A stretch of DNA of 64,000 nt from Mycolicibacterium sp. GF69 (lineage in GTDB: Bacteria > Actinomycetota > Actinomycetes > Mycobacteriales > Mycobacteriaceae). Under the pieces are notes generated by a model. It was given only the letters and a program-made list of their open reading frames with translations. It made no database searches and had not been told where the DNA came from. The stretch lies in contig NZ_QMEW01000001.1 in assembly GCF_003284965.1 (NCBI RefSeq), forward strand, positions 62,001 to 126,000. Reading direction: 5' to 3'. Shown piece after piece: positions 17,812 through 27,168 of the stretch. The position numbers and the translations under genes are program-made. Within the stretch, counting starts at the first letter, position 1. The number at the start of each line of letters is the position of its first letter.

Positions 17812-18567
17812 ATGCAGGTTCGAAGGAATGCCGTTGCTGGACTGGTCGTGTTCGCCACCGCAAGCCTCATCGCCGGTTGCGGAAGCGCCCGGGAGCGAAC
17901 AGCGGAATCCGAAGCCGGCCCGACGGTCGCCCTGACGACTGCAGGCGGCACGGCGCCCACAACCAGTTACGCGTGGCTGTCGTCCGTGCTGCCCGACGAC
18001 AAGGAGTTGACGGATGCGGTTGGGTTCCAGGTGAGGATGGACGAACCGCCGTCCGTCGGCCCCCGCCTGCGGAACACCGCAGCGGGCAGTCGCGAGCTGA
18101 CCGAAAGCCTGTGTTTCGGAGTGGTCTCGCCTTTCGAGCAGCAGGTTTACGGCGTCGCGCCCGTCCGAGCGGTCAGCTACGCCACCGAATCGTCTGTGAC
18201 CTTCGGAGCCGCCGCCATCGACTCGGCGGCCGACGCCCGCGACATGTTCGATGCCTTCGCCCGTCAATGGCGCGACTGCCAAGGCAAGACCGTCCTCAAA
18301 ATAGACGGCGCTTATACCTATGAACACAGGATCACGCAGGTCGACGCCACGCCCGACGTGGTGTCGGCCGTCGACGCAGTGATGTCTAGCTCCCCGACGG
18401 GGGTTTTGGTTCGCAGTCAACGAGCATTGGGCGTTGCTAAGGACTGCATCGTTGAAGTGACGGTGCCGATCAGTGAATCCGAGACAAACGAAAACCCCAT
18501 AACAAGCAGTGCCGCGACGGACCTGGTGAATTCCATGCTGGCGAGGGTTCGGACAGTCCGACGCTGA
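17812..18567 (+). CDS. Lipoprotein with PknH-like extracellular sensor domain
   Basis: About 251 residues. A signal peptide ends LIAGC (lipobox), a Thr/Ala-rich linker follows, then a domain resembling the PknH_C/LppH extracellular fold. Family-like features are LTESLCFGV, FAFARQWRDCQG-like spacing with a second cysteine, and a final CIVEVTV segment, so disulfides are likely. Such proteins are common, stand-alone or fused to Ser/Thr kinases, in mycobacteria. Ligand unknown. ATG at 17812 was chosen because it starts the signal peptide; GTG at 17809 is just before it. Divergent from efeO. Confidence 0.7.
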   Translation: MQVRRNAVAGLVVFATASLIAGCGSARERTAESEAGPTVALTTAGGTAPTTSYAWLSSVLPDDKELTDAVGFQVRMDEPPSVGPRLRNTAAGSRELTESLCFGVVSPFEQQVYGVAPVRAVSYATESSVTFGAAAIDSAADARDMFDAFARQWRDCQGKTVLKIDGAYTYEHRITQVDATPDVVSAVDAVMSSSPTGVLVRSQRALGVAKDCIVEVTVPISESETNENPITSSAATDLVNSMLARVRTVRR

Positions 18568-18643
18568 CGACGGTGCACAGAAATTCGTGCGCGGGGGCGA
18601 TGACCGCCTCAACTAATGTCGTCCACGTGATGGGGAGCGCGCG

Positions 18644-18958
18644 ATGAGAGTCGACACGGCATATCTGCGAATGGGCGCGGATTTCTCGGTTAGCGCGGGC
18701 GCGATCGCTCGCCGCGGCGTAGATGAGTTCGCTTCCGCTGCGCTGACGACGGGGATGTTCGGTGACTTCGAAGAGGCCGAACAGTTTCATCGGGCGCTCT
18801 CAGAGATGCAAAGCAAGCACACGAAGTCGATGCAAGGCCACCACTCGGCGTTGACGACTCTCGCCGAGAAAGCTGTGACAGCTGCGAAAGTCTTCACCGA
18901 GCAAGACGAACAGTGCGCGTCTGCCGTGGAGTCGGCCCAGCGTGGATTCATCGCGTGA
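18644..18958 (+). CDS. DUF2563-like small helical protein (type VII associated)
   Basis: A 104-residue protein starting MRVDTAYLRMGADFS and made almost wholly of helices. A central GDFEEAEQFHRAL segment and a second long helix rich in Lys/Ala/Glu follow. Size and pattern resemble DUF2563 proteins such as Rv2078 and, more loosely, WXG100/ESAT-6 proteins, which pair with larger type VII substrates. No signal peptide or membrane helix. It ends three bases before the next gene, so both are translated from one message. Assignment is by resemblance and memory only. Confidence 0.65.
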   Translation: MRVDTAYLRMGADFSVSAGAIARRGVDEFASAALTTGMFGDFEEAEQFHRALSEMQSKHTKSMQGHHSALTTLAEKAVTAAKVFTEQDEQCASAVESAQRGFIA

Positions 18959-18961
18959 CGG

Positions 18962-20470
18962 ATGGAACTCAGGTACCTCAATATCGATGAGCTGATCGCC
19001 GGCGCGGGCGGCGATCCGTGGAAGTTGGACCGGACGATCCAAAGCGGTGCGCCGGGCGAGATCAGCGATCTCGCGACCACCTTCTACAACGCCGGCGTGT
19101 GCATGGGTGACACCAGCGAGGAATTCAACCAGGCGAAGAAGCGGTTCGAGGCGGCGTGGGACCGCGATGACGGCGGGGGGCACCCGATCAATGACTCAGC
19201 CGAAGTGCAACGCGCCGCCACCGCATTGCATCTCGATCGCGAGCAGCTGGCACGCATATCGGTGGACCTTCAGTCGATATCGGCATCACTGGCCGAAACC
19301 CAGCAATCGTCGGTCAGCAGCATCGATTCCCTTGAGGGAGCCCTCCGGCAGATCGACAACGCGATCGACGCGGCCGTCCTGCAGAGCGGCCTGACCTTCG
19401 ACGAACACGCGATCGCGCCGATGAAGGCCATGGCCGTGCAGGAGATCAAAGACGCCCTGAGCGCGATCGGCACATCGCGCGATGCGTACGCCGGTGAACT
19501 CGCCCGCGCGATGACAAGCATGCAAGCCGAAGGCTATATGCCTGACGCGGTCGAACGGGCCGACGGTAACGGCGTCGACACGGGCGGGGCCGCTGCGCAG
19601 GAGGCGGCCGAATATGACGCGCGACAGCGCGTGGCCGATCAGGCGCTCGTCACCAGCGAGGGGCCCATCACGCCGGAGAAGGAGGCGGCCGCGGCGCGTA
19701 TCCGCGATTACGCCACGATTCAAAACCCGGATGCGGACCCTGCAGCGGTACGACTGGCCGGTGAACGGCTCGACGACTTCCAGATGGCTCATCAACCGCC
19801 CGGAAGCCTGCCTCGCGATCCAGTCCTCGGGTCAGATCCACAGCGACGAGCACTCGTCCGTGAGGAATGGCAGCGGCAACTCGAGAAAGGCTCGCCCTGG
19901 TCGCCGCCGATGACACCGGACGAGGCAACGTCATGGATGGACGAGCAAGAGGCGCGAGCGCGTGCCGAGGCGATCGCTCTCACAATCGAGGGTCTTCAGA
20001 GCCGAGGCCTTTCACGTGAAGCGGCCACCGACGTCGCGGACGCCATGGCACGGGGCTTCTCCATGTCCGACCTCGCATATGCCGGCGAGGTATCCGGCCC
20101 GCTCAGCGAGATCAAACAAATCGACGGTGCGCTCTCGGATGGTAAGCACGCACTGCCCTGGGAGCGATACTCGACTTCGGACCTGAAGGCAATGGCGAAT
20201 GTCGGCAAGTCGTTCGGCGCATTCGGCACTGCCGCGGAATTCGCTGTGGCGTATGCGGATTGGCGTAATGGAGCCGGAGCGGGTTCGACCTTCGGTGCCG
20301 CCGCGGGAAGCGTCAGCGGCGGCTTCCTGGTCGGTGCGCTGGGGGGCATGGCCGGCGGAGCCGCATTGGGGCCCGGCGGCGCCTTCGTCGGGGCGGTGGT
20401 CGGCGGCCTGGTCGGATCGACGGCGGGTAAGTCGGGCGGCGCGGCCCTCGGAGGTCTTTTTGACAAGTGA
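18962..20470 (+). CDS. Putative type VII effector, helical N-terminus and glycine-zipper C-terminus
   Basis: A 502-residue protein. Residues 1-230 are long amphipathic helices, opening with MELRYLNIDELIAGAGGDPW, a start shared with proteins of the Rv2079 kind. They are broadly like the LXG/WXG export domains of type VII substrates. Residues 230-400 are charged and Gln/Glu rich. The last 90 residues are a Gly/Ala zipper (repeats such as GGFLVGALGG and GAVVGGLVGS) able to span or insert in membranes. No enzyme motif is visible. It follows the DUF2563-like gene by three bases and overlaps the next membrane-protein gene. A secreted pore-forming or membrane-acting toxin is an inference. Confidence 0.55.
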   Translation: MELRYLNIDELIAGAGGDPWKLDRTIQSGAPGEISDLATTFYNAGVCMGDTSEEFNQAKKRFEAAWDRDDGGGHPINDSAEVQRAATALHLDREQLARISVDLQSISASLAETQQSSVSSIDSLEGALRQIDNAIDAAVLQSGLTFDEHAIAPMKAMAVQEIKDALSAIGTSRDAYAGELARAMTSMQAEGYMPDAVERADGNGVDTGGAAAQEAAEYDARQRVADQALVTSEGPITPEKEAAAARIRDYATIQNPDADPAAVRLAGERLDDFQMAHQPPGSLPRDPVLGSDPQRRALVREEWQRQLEKGSPWSPPMTPDEATSWMDEQEARARAEAIALTIEGLQSRGLSREAATDVADAMARGFSMSDLAYAGEVSGPLSEIKQIDGALSDGKHALPWERYSTSDLKAMANVGKSFGAFGTAAEFAVAYADWRNGAGAGSTFGAAAGSVSGGFLVGALGGMAGGAALGPGGAFVGAVVGGLVGSTAGKSGGAALGGLFDK

Positions 20471-21146
20471 CACCGCACTTTCGGTCTCCGAGCTCTCATT
20501 TCTTGGTGGGGTGGCGATCGGCATTGTCGGCATGCTGTCGACGGCATTCCTGCGCAAGGTTCGGTATGCGCGTCGGCTCTATTGGTGCAGCTGGTTCGTC
20601 GCCGGCGGCCTCATGGCTGTGGCAACTCTGGACCGAGGAGTGGTCTCTGCTTGCCTAGTCGCGGTTGCCGCCGGGGTGTTCGCGTTCATGTACGCGTACC
20701 TGCGTACCCCGTATGTGAAGCTGGGTGACCGCATAGTCGCTTACACGATTCCCGATGGCCGGCCGGACCCACCGGATGACGAAAGCGAGCCACCCGCTGC
20801 ACCATCGCCGCCGCCCGACTCGTACTACGGCTATATCACCGCTCCGAAAATGTGGTGGACGCTCGTCGTCGTGACGTCTGCCGTCGGATACACCGGCATT
20901 GCGTTCGGATTCAACGTCGCCACAATAGGGTTGGGTACGTTCACCGTGGCGATATGCGCAATGACCGGCTACCAGGATGTACGCGGCGATTTTTCGGTCG
21001 CACGACGTCAGATGCTTCAGTTCTGTCTTCTGTTGATCGCGTCGATCCCGGTCTTCCTCGCGCCGCCACTCGCCTATCTCGCGACCTATTGGGCCGCCGG
21101 GGGTTCGTTCCGGCTTTCCAGCCGCGCAGGCGACGACGCCAGCTGA
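20460..21146 (+). CDS. Membrane protein, possible immunity partner
   Basis: About 228 residues with six likely membrane helices in two groups, separated by an acidic, proline-rich cytosolic or external loop near residues 98-122. I chose TTG at 20460: it has GGAGG five bases upstream (20450-20454), keeps the first helix whole, and overlaps the preceding gene by 11 bases, suggesting translational coupling. The next in-frame ATG (20532) would cut the first helix. Tight coupling to a candidate membrane-acting effector suggests an immunity or export role; no homologue was recognised. Confidence 0.55.
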   Translation: MTSDTALSVSELSFLGGVAIGIVGMLSTAFLRKVRYARRLYWCSWFVAGGLMAVATLDRGVVSACLVAVAAGVFAFMYAYLRTPYVKLGDRIVAYTIPDGRPDPPDDESEPPAAPSPPPDSYYGYITAPKMWWTLVVVTSAVGYTGIAFGFNVATIGLGTFTVAICAMTGYQDVRGDFSVARRQMLQFCLLLIASIPVFLAPPLAYLATYWAAGGSFRLSSRAGDDAS

Positions 21147-21258
21147 GTGCAATTCCAAGCTGTCGATTGCTGGGAAAGCCACCGGTTTGACCGATTCGAG
21201 TAGGGCACCATGAAGCGATGTGTTGCATCCTTCGCGCGTTCCTCGGCTCGGCGGCCGG

Positions 21259-22620
21259 ATGAGATCGGTGGCCGTGGCTCGGCGCGATGTGGTGGCAGCA
21301 CTGACCGGCATCGGCCTGGTTGTCGCTGCATTCGGGTTGCCGCGCATGGGTTTGGGTGTGTTGCCGTTGATCAACGCATCTCCCGAGAAGTATGCAGAAC
21401 TGGCAGGTTCAGCGCCCCTTCACGGTTGGTGGGAGATGCACGTCGGTGTGGGCACCGCTTTCGCCATCGTGATCGGGTTCGCCGTAGTGCTGTGGGGTCC
21501 GACACTCGCGCAACGGTTGCGTTGGCGCACGTTGATCCTGTTGACCTGGGCGACGGCCGGTGCGTGGGCCTTCTCGCTGGCGATGGTGGACGGGTGGGAG
21601 CGCGGGTTCGCCGGCCGACTGACGACCCGTCACGAATACGTGCGGCAGGTAGCGACCGTCGGCGACGTCTCCGACACGGTGCGCGGCTTCGCCGGCCGCA
21701 TCCTCGATTTCCAACCGGATTCGTGGATCACCCACGTGTCCGGACATCCGCCCGGCGCGTTACTGACGTTTGTCTGGCTCGATCGACTCGGACTGGGCGG
21801 TGGAGCCTGGGCGGCAGTGCTGTGCCTGCTGATCGGCTCGAGCGCCGCGGCTGCAATCGTCGTCGCGGTGGGGGCGCTGGCCGACGTGACGACGGCACGG
21901 TCGGCCGCACCGTTCGTCGCGGTCGCGCCGACGGCCATCTGGGTCGCGGTGTCCGCGGACGGCTACTTCGCAGGGGTGACCGCCTGGGCCCTCGCGCTCC
22001 TGGCGTTGGGCGTCCGTCGCGGGGGCCGGATGTCGGTGATGCTCGCGGTTGCCGCCGGGCTCCTACTGGGATGGGCAGTATTCCTCAGCTACGGACTGGC
22101 TTTGATGGCGTTGCCCGTTCTCGCGGTGCTGATGACCGCGACGAACCGTAAAGCGGCGGTGCGCGTCCTTCTCGCGGCGGTGCTCGCTGCCCTGGTGGTA
22201 GCGGCAGTGTTCGTGTTGGCCGGCTTCTGGTGGTTCGAGGGGTATCAGCTGGTGCAGCAACGTTATTGGCAGGGAACCGCCAGCGACCGGCCGTTTCAGT
22301 ACTGGGGCTGGGCCAATCTGGCCGCGGTGGTGTGTGCCGTCGGCTTGGCCGGCGTTGCGGGTGCCGCGCGAGCCGTCGACGTCGGTGCGCTCCGGCGGCG
22401 TGCGGGCCTCCACGTGGTGGTGGTAGCGATGCTCGTGGCCATCCTCTGCGCCGACGCCAGCATGCTGAGCAAGGCCGAAGTCGAACGCATCTGGTTGCCA
22501 TTTACGGTGTGGTTGCCCGCCGCGGCGGCGTTGCTGCCGCCCCGATCCCATCGGTGGTGGCTGGCCCTCAACGTCATTGGCGCCCTGCTACTCAACCACG
22601 TCCTCATGACGACCTGGTGA
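21259..22620 (+). CDS. Polytopic membrane protein, possible GT-C-like
   Basis: About 453 residues with roughly ten to twelve hydrophobic helices. A soluble loop near residues 120-160 carries FQPDSWITHVSGHPPGALL. Loops with conserved Asp/His between the first helices are typical of GT-C glycosyltransferases and PMT-like proteins, which use lipid-linked sugars at the outer face of the membrane. The match is only general, and a transporter cannot be excluded. ATG at 21259 fits a basic N-terminus before helix one; ATG at 21220 would add 13 residues. It begins about 110 bases after the membrane protein gene on the same strand. Confidence 0.5.
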   Translation: MRSVAVARRDVVAALTGIGLVVAAFGLPRMGLGVLPLINASPEKYAELAGSAPLHGWWEMHVGVGTAFAIVIGFAVVLWGPTLAQRLRWRTLILLTWATAGAWAFSLAMVDGWERGFAGRLTTRHEYVRQVATVGDVSDTVRGFAGRILDFQPDSWITHVSGHPPGALLTFVWLDRLGLGGGAWAAVLCLLIGSSAAAAIVVAVGALADVTTARSAAPFVAVAPTAIWVAVSADGYFAGVTAWALALLALGVRRGGRMSVMLAVAAGLLLGWAVFLSYGLALMALPVLAVLMTATNRKAAVRVLLAAVLAALVVAAVFVLAGFWWFEGYQLVQQRYWQGTASDRPFQYWGWANLAAVVCAVGLAGVAGAARAVDVGALRRRAGLHVVVVAMLVAILCADASMLSKAEVERIWLPFTVWLPAAAALLPPRSHRWWLALNVIGALLLNHVLMTTW

Positions 22621-22731
22621 CCGGCGCATTCGCGGAAAAGATGGCTTGATCGCGAAAGCAGACGTCAGGCCCGCAGATAAGGTCGCACCGACACCCGTTC
22701 ACCCGGGGCTCCCTCTGCCAAACTGGCAGCC

Positions 22732-23646
22732 ATGACGCCGCCAGAGTCCGAGTCACCGTTCGAGACCCTGCTTTATGCCGCCGAGCCACCCGTCGCCACG
22801 ATCACCCTCAACCGCCCGGACCACCTCAACACGATCGTTCCGCCGATGCCCGACGAGATCGAGGCGGCCATCGGCCTGGCCGAACGCGACCCGGCGATCA
22901 AGGTGATCGTGCTGCGCGGCGCCGGGCGCGCGTTCTCCGGCGGCTACGACTTCGGCGGTGGCTTCACCCACTGGGGCGACGCGATGAACACCGACGGCCG
23001 CTGGGATCCGGGCAAGGACTTCGCGATGGTCAGCGCCCGCGAGACCGGGCCGACGCAGAAGTTCATGGCGATCTGGCGCGCCTCCAAACCCGTTATCGCC
23101 CAGGTGCATGGCTGGTGCGTCGGCGGTGCGAGCGACTACGCGTTGTGCGCCGACATCGTCATCGCCAGCGACGACGCGGTGATCGGCACCCCGTACGCCC
23201 GCATGTGGGGCGCCTACCTCACCGGGATGTGGTTGTACCGGCTGAGCCTGGCGAAGGTGAAGTGGCACTCGTTGACCGGTGAGCCGCTGACCGGAAAGGA
23301 AGCCGCCGCAGTCGAACTCATCAACGAGTCGGTGCCGTTCGAGAACCTGGAGGCACGGGTGAAGGAGATCGCGCTGAAACTTGCGCAGATCCCGCTGTCG
23401 CAGCTGCAGGCGCAGAAGCTGATCGTCAACCAGGCCTACGAGAACATGGGGCTGGCGTCGACCCAGACGCTCGGCGGCATCCTCGACGGGCTGATGCGGA
23501 ACACACCGGAGGCACTGTCCTTCATCGAAACCGCTGAGACACAAGGCGTTCGCCGTGCAATCGAGCAGCGTGACGGACCCTGGGGCGACTACAGTCAGGC
23601 GCCGCCGAACAAGCGGCCCGACCCGTCACACATCATCGAGCCCTGA
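22732..23646 (+). CDS. echA2: Enoyl-CoA hydratase/isomerase family protein
   Basis: A 304-residue crotonase-fold protein, the same length and position as EchA2 (Rv0456c). The substrate-binding segments are visible: ITLNRPDHLNTI near residue 25, the oxyanion-hole stretch GAGRAFSGGYDFGGG near 65, and VHGWCVGGASDYAL near 125. The second catalytic Glu of classical hydratases is replaced by a GTPYARMWGAY segment, so the reaction may not be plain hydration. It acts on acyl-CoA in the cytosol. Its end overlaps the convergent DUF2889 gene by 21 bases. Confidence 0.88.
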   Translation: MTPPESESPFETLLYAAEPPVATITLNRPDHLNTIVPPMPDEIEAAIGLAERDPAIKVIVLRGAGRAFSGGYDFGGGFTHWGDAMNTDGRWDPGKDFAMVSARETGPTQKFMAIWRASKPVIAQVHGWCVGGASDYALCADIVIASDDAVIGTPYARMWGAYLTGMWLYRLSLAKVKWHSLTGEPLTGKEAAAVELINESVPFENLEARVKEIALKLAQIPLSQLQAQKLIVNQAYENMGLASTQTLGGILDGLMRNTPEALSFIETAETQGVRRAIEQRDGPWGDYSQAPPNKRPDPSHIIEP

Positions 23647-24612
23647 CCGGAGATCCAACAGCGCGTCGAGGTCGCCGATCGCGCGCAGCGTGTCGTTGAG
23701 GTGCGTGCATGTGCTGGTGCCGACGAACTCGCCGCGGACCCGGTCGCGCACCTCGGCGAGCCGCATGCCCCGCACCCGTTGCGCGCTCCCAATGGCGCCG
23801 CGGCATTCCTGCCATGGCAGCACGCGCACATCGGCGCTGATCGACGTCATCGTCCGCGTCGCGACATCGACGGCACCCGCGAGCGTGTACTCGTGGACGA
23901 TCGTCTCGATCCCGTCGCCGTCGACGTGGGAGTCGCGGAAGTGGGCATCAAAGTGTGCCTCGCCCCGCTCGACTGGGAGCAGGTCGAGCCGTCGCACTCG
24001 CCGCATGCCATGGGGGCGAAGGACTTCGACGGCGTGCATACCGTCGAGGTCGAGCGGTGGCGCCGGCGGGCCGTGCACCGACGGAATCGTGCCGAGCCGT
24101 CGCGCATAGTTCACCAGTGACGCCTCGGGTGCGAAACCGGCGCAGATGCCCGCCATCCTGTCGGCGGTGCCGGGCGGCAGCTGCTCCTCGTCGCCGGCGA
24201 CGATCGCTGCGTGCTGCAACGCGTATCCGGAGACCAGCGCCGCGCCGACCCAGTCGTCGAGCAGCAGGTGCAACAGGCTCGACCCCTGAACCTCCGCGGG
24301 TAGCAATTCACGAACCGTCGACCGGAATCCCGGTCCCACCCGCTGCCCGAGCAGGCGGAGCAGTCGGTCGTCTTGCGGCACGATTCGGTCGATGGTGCGC
24401 GCGGCGAGATGCGCGCGAACGACGACCTCGTCGAGCACCTGGACTCCGCCTGGTCGAAGCACGACGTCGCGCGCCCGTAGATCGGACTCGGAGTCGGCGG
24501 CGCCGTCGGGATGGGTATCGGTGGTGCTGGTGCGACGCAACGCACCGGTGATCAGAGGTGGCGTCGCCTCGACCGGCCGCTGCGGGCCCACGATGTCGGA
24601 GACGAACGGCAT
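23626..24612 (-). CDS. DUF2889 family protein
   Basis: About 328 residues. The C-terminal half carries the DUF2889 hallmark CTHLNDTLRAIGDLDALL and the preceding DVATRTMTSISADVRVLPWQEC. The function of the family is unknown; members sit near fatty-acid and steroid degradation genes. I chose ATG at 24612 (MPFVSDIVGPQRP); an in-frame start at 24687 would add an unlikely Cys/Trp/Tyr-rich lead. The gene is convergent with echA2 and overlaps it by 21 bases. Confidence 0.75.
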   Translation of the reverse strand: MPFVSDIVGPQRPVEATPPLITGALRRTSTTDTHPDGAADSESDLRARDVVLRPGGVQVLDEVVVRAHLAARTIDRIVPQDDRLLRLLGQRVGPGFRSTVRELLPAEVQGSSLLHLLLDDWVGAALVSGYALQHAAIVAGDEEQLPPGTADRMAGICAGFAPEASLVNYARRLGTIPSVHGPPAPPLDLDGMHAVEVLRPHGMRRVRRLDLLPVERGEAHFDAHFRDSHVDGDGIETIVHEYTLAGAVDVATRTMTSISADVRVLPWQECRGAIGSAQRVRGMRLAEVRDRVRGEFVGTSTCTHLNDTLRAIGDLDALLDLRSGLDDV

Positions 24613-24640
24613 GGACCGACGGTAGCAATACCGAGGTGGG

Positions 24641-25492
24641 CTAAATGTCGCGTCGCCGTAACCCGCCGAGCATCGCCACCAGCACACCGAAGATCACCAG
24701 CACTCCGCCGGCCGCCAAGGTCAGATTCAGCCAATGGTGCAGGCTGTCCTCGGCGTGGGCCACCATCACGTCGGCGACCTCACGGATCTCACCCGAAAGC
24801 CGGTTCAGGGCGTTGTCGATGGAGCGCCGTGCCACCTCCAGACCGGCCCACCCGGTGGCGCCCACGATCAGTGCGGAAACGCCGAGCGCGGCGAGCGCTC
24901 TGCCCCGGCTGCGGGCGGCAGCGAGCGTCAGCAGCGCGAATACTCCGGTCAAAATCGTGGCGCCGATGCTGATCCACGGACCCCAGGTCGACACCCGCTC
25001 GAGTTGGCCGGGTCGCCAGGTGTCCGAGATCGACACCGCGACCGGCAGCGATTCGGGTGTCTCGACGCCGACGTTGCCCAGCGTGCGACGGAACGACTCG
25101 TCGGCGAGCATCGGGCCGAGGTCGAGTATCCACTCGTCGGTGCCCTCGACCCGTTGGGCCGAGTCGGTGAACATCCACCGGTGCCCGACGGTATTGGCCA
25201 GGGCGAACTGAGCGGGGAAGGTCGGGCTGGCGGTGTAGGCCGAGGCGACACCGCGGATCAGGTTGTTGTCGACGTCGTAGCCCTTGTCGGCCAAATACGA
25301 CGTCACTTCCGTGGCGAGGATGCCCGCCATCGCCCTCTGCAATTGCGGGTCCTCGGCCGCCGACTGGGCCACGGCCGCATAACCGTTGTCGTCGACGACG
25401 TTGCGCTGCGCCCACATCGTCGGGACGGCGACCGCCAGCAGTGCGGTTGTGATGAGCCACAAGAACACCGTCGCCACTGCGCGCAAGCGCAT
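24641..25492 (-). CDS. Conserved membrane protein with large external loop
   Basis: About 283 residues. One helix at the N-terminus (VFLWLITTALLAVAVP) is followed by a soluble loop of about 130 residues, then helices near residues 170-190 and 195-215 and one at the C-terminus ending in basic residues. The loop has no motif I recognise. Start choice: ATG at 25492 follows GAGGAGG with almost no spacer; GTG at 25501 is an alternative. A longer version from 25522 would run into the inverted repeat at 25502-25558 and is unlikely. It lies 28 bases upstream of the DUF2889 gene, likely the same transcript. Confidence 0.7.
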   Translation of the reverse strand: MRLRAVATVFLWLITTALLAVAVPTMWAQRNVVDDNGYAAVAQSAAEDPQLQRAMAGILATEVTSYLADKGYDVDNNLIRGVASAYTASPTFPAQFALANTVGHRWMFTDSAQRVEGTDEWILDLGPMLADESFRRTLGNVGVETPESLPVAVSISDTWRPGQLERVSTWGPWISIGATILTGVFALLTLAAARSRGRALAALGVSALIVGATGWAGLEVARRSIDNALNRLSGEIREVADVMVAHAEDSLHHWLNLTLAAGGVLVIFGVLVAMLGGLRRRDI

Positions 25493-25501
25493 CCTCCTCA
25501 C

Positions 25502-25558
25502 CGAAAGTGCGGTTTTTGACACGAAAGGCGAGTGACCGCGTCAGAAACCGTAGTCTCG
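25502..25558. repeat. Long-loop inverted repeat, same family as 439-494
   Basis: The arms at 25502-25520 and 25540-25558 pair imperfectly (about 15 of 19) around a 19-base centre. They resemble the perfect arms at 439-494, sharing a TGCGGTTT core. It lies between the ALDH gene start region and the membrane protein gene in the minus-strand series. Confidence 0.6.
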
Positions 25559-25566
25559 CCGGGTCG

Positions 25567-27087
25567 TTACTTGGCGGCCCGCTTCGGGGTGATCAGCGCA
25601 AGCTTCGTCATCAACGTGTTCATCCGCTTCAGCGCCTTGGGCGAATTGTTGTAGTAGTTGCCTCCCGCACCGACGTTGGTGCGCGGCGCCACCACGACCT
25701 CCTGGCGGCAGTACTTGCGCAAACCGTCCGCGGCGCCGAACCGCGCGCCCAGACCCGACGTCTTCCAGCCGCCCATCGGTGCCGTCGTGCACATCAGGTT
25801 CGAGATGACGTCGTTGACATTGACCGCACCGCAATCCAGCTCGACGGCAACATCTTTGGCCCGCTCGATGTCTTTGGAGAACACGGCCGCACTCAACCCG
25901 TAGGGGCTGTCGTTGGCCAGCCGGATGGCCTCGTCGACGGTAGCGACCTTCATGATCGGCAGTGTCGGGCCGAAGGTCTCCTCGGTCATGCACATCATGG
26001 TGTGGTCGACGTCGACGAGGACCGTCGGTGGATAGAAACTGCCCGCGCCACCGTCGGGACGCTTCCCGCCGGTCAGTGCCCGCGCGCCCTTGGCGAGCGC
26101 GTCGTCGACATGCCGGGCGGTCACGACGACCTGCGACTCGTCGATCAGCGAACCAAAGTCGTTGCCGTCGCCCGCGCCCATCTTCAGCTTCTCGACGTCG
26201 CGCACCACCGCGGCGACAAACTTGTCGTAGACCGACTCGAGCACGTAGACCCGCTCCACCGACACACAGGTCTGGCCCGCGTTGAAGAACGCGCCCCAGA
26301 CCGCGGCGTGCGCGGCCAGGTCGATGTCGGCGTCCTCCAGCACGATCATCGGATCCTTGCCGCCGAGTTCGAGGCTGACCGGGGTGAGTCGGCGAGCGGC
26401 CCGCTCCATCACCTTCGCGCCCGTCGCGCTGGAGCCGGTGAACTGGATGAAGTCCGCGGTGTCGATGACCGCCTCGGAGACTTCGCGAGCGCCCTGCGCC
26501 AGCGCCAGCACCTCCGGCGCACCCGAATCCAGCCAGCCCCGCAGCAACAGTTCGGCCGTCAGCGGTGTGCGCTCCGACGGCTTGAGCAAAACCGCGCAAC
26601 CCGCGGCCAGCGCCCCGATGGCGTCCATCAGCGCGTTGGCCACCGGGTAGTTCCACGGCGCGATGATCCCGACGACCGCGCGGGGCCGGTAATGCACCTC
26701 GATCTTCTTGATCGACAGGAACGGCAGCGGGGCGGGCCGCTTCTCGGGCGCAAGCGCCTTCTCCATCGTCTTGATGTAGTACGACGCGATCATGATCAGC
26801 AGCGGGACTTCCTGCGCCGCGTCGACCGCTGACTTGCCGGTTTCCTTGATCAGCAGCGATTCGATCTCGTCGCGGTGCTCGCCAAGCCACACCGCGTAGC
26901 GCGCCAGCACCTTAGCCCGGCCCTTGGCGCCGCGCGCCTCCCACTGCCGCTGGGCTTCGCGCAGGCCGGCCGCGATGCGCGGCACGTCGGCGGGATCAGT
27001 CCAGCGCACAGTGCCCGCGACGGCTCCGGTCGCGGGGTTGTGGATGGTGCTGGTGTCGGGCAGCTCAACGTCGGACGTCGCAGTCAT
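25567..27087 (-). CDS. Aldehyde dehydrogenase family protein (succinate-semialdehyde type)
   Basis: A 506-residue NAD(P)-dependent aldehyde dehydrogenase with an intact fold. Visible are the cofactor segment VVGIIAPWNYPVANAL near residue 138, the glutamate motif LELGGKDP near 248, the catalytic cysteine in FFNAGQTCVSVERVYV near 283, and the EETFGPTLPI segment near 378. It resembles GabD2/Rv1731-like enzymes, but the substrate cannot be fixed. A C-terminal extension of about 30 basic residues follows the core. Unlike the truncated copy at 12049, this one is complete. Confidence 0.9.
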   Translation of the reverse strand: MTATSDVELPDTSTIHNPATGAVAGTVRWTDPADVPRIAAGLREAQRQWEARGAKGRAKVLARYAVWLGEHRDEIESLLIKETGKSAVDAAQEVPLLIMIASYYIKTMEKALAPEKRPAPLPFLSIKKIEVHYRPRAVVGIIAPWNYPVANALMDAIGALAAGCAVLLKPSERTPLTAELLLRGWLDSGAPEVLALAQGAREVSEAVIDTADFIQFTGSSATGAKVMERAARRLTPVSLELGGKDPMIVLEDADIDLAAHAAVWGAFFNAGQTCVSVERVYVLESVYDKFVAAVVRDVEKLKMGAGDGNDFGSLIDESQVVVTARHVDDALAKGARALTGGKRPDGGAGSFYPPTVLVDVDHTMMCMTEETFGPTLPIMKVATVDEAIRLANDSPYGLSAAVFSKDIERAKDVAVELDCGAVNVNDVISNLMCTTAPMGGWKTSGLGARFGAADGLRKYCRQEVVVAPRTNVGAGGNYYNNSPKALKRMNTLMTKLALITPKRAAK

Positions 27088-27168
27088 GACCCCATGCTAA
27101 CCGTTCGTGTGACGCAGATCGCACTGGGGTTGACAGGTGTCAAGTCGGGTTGCGTGAGCGTGGCACGC

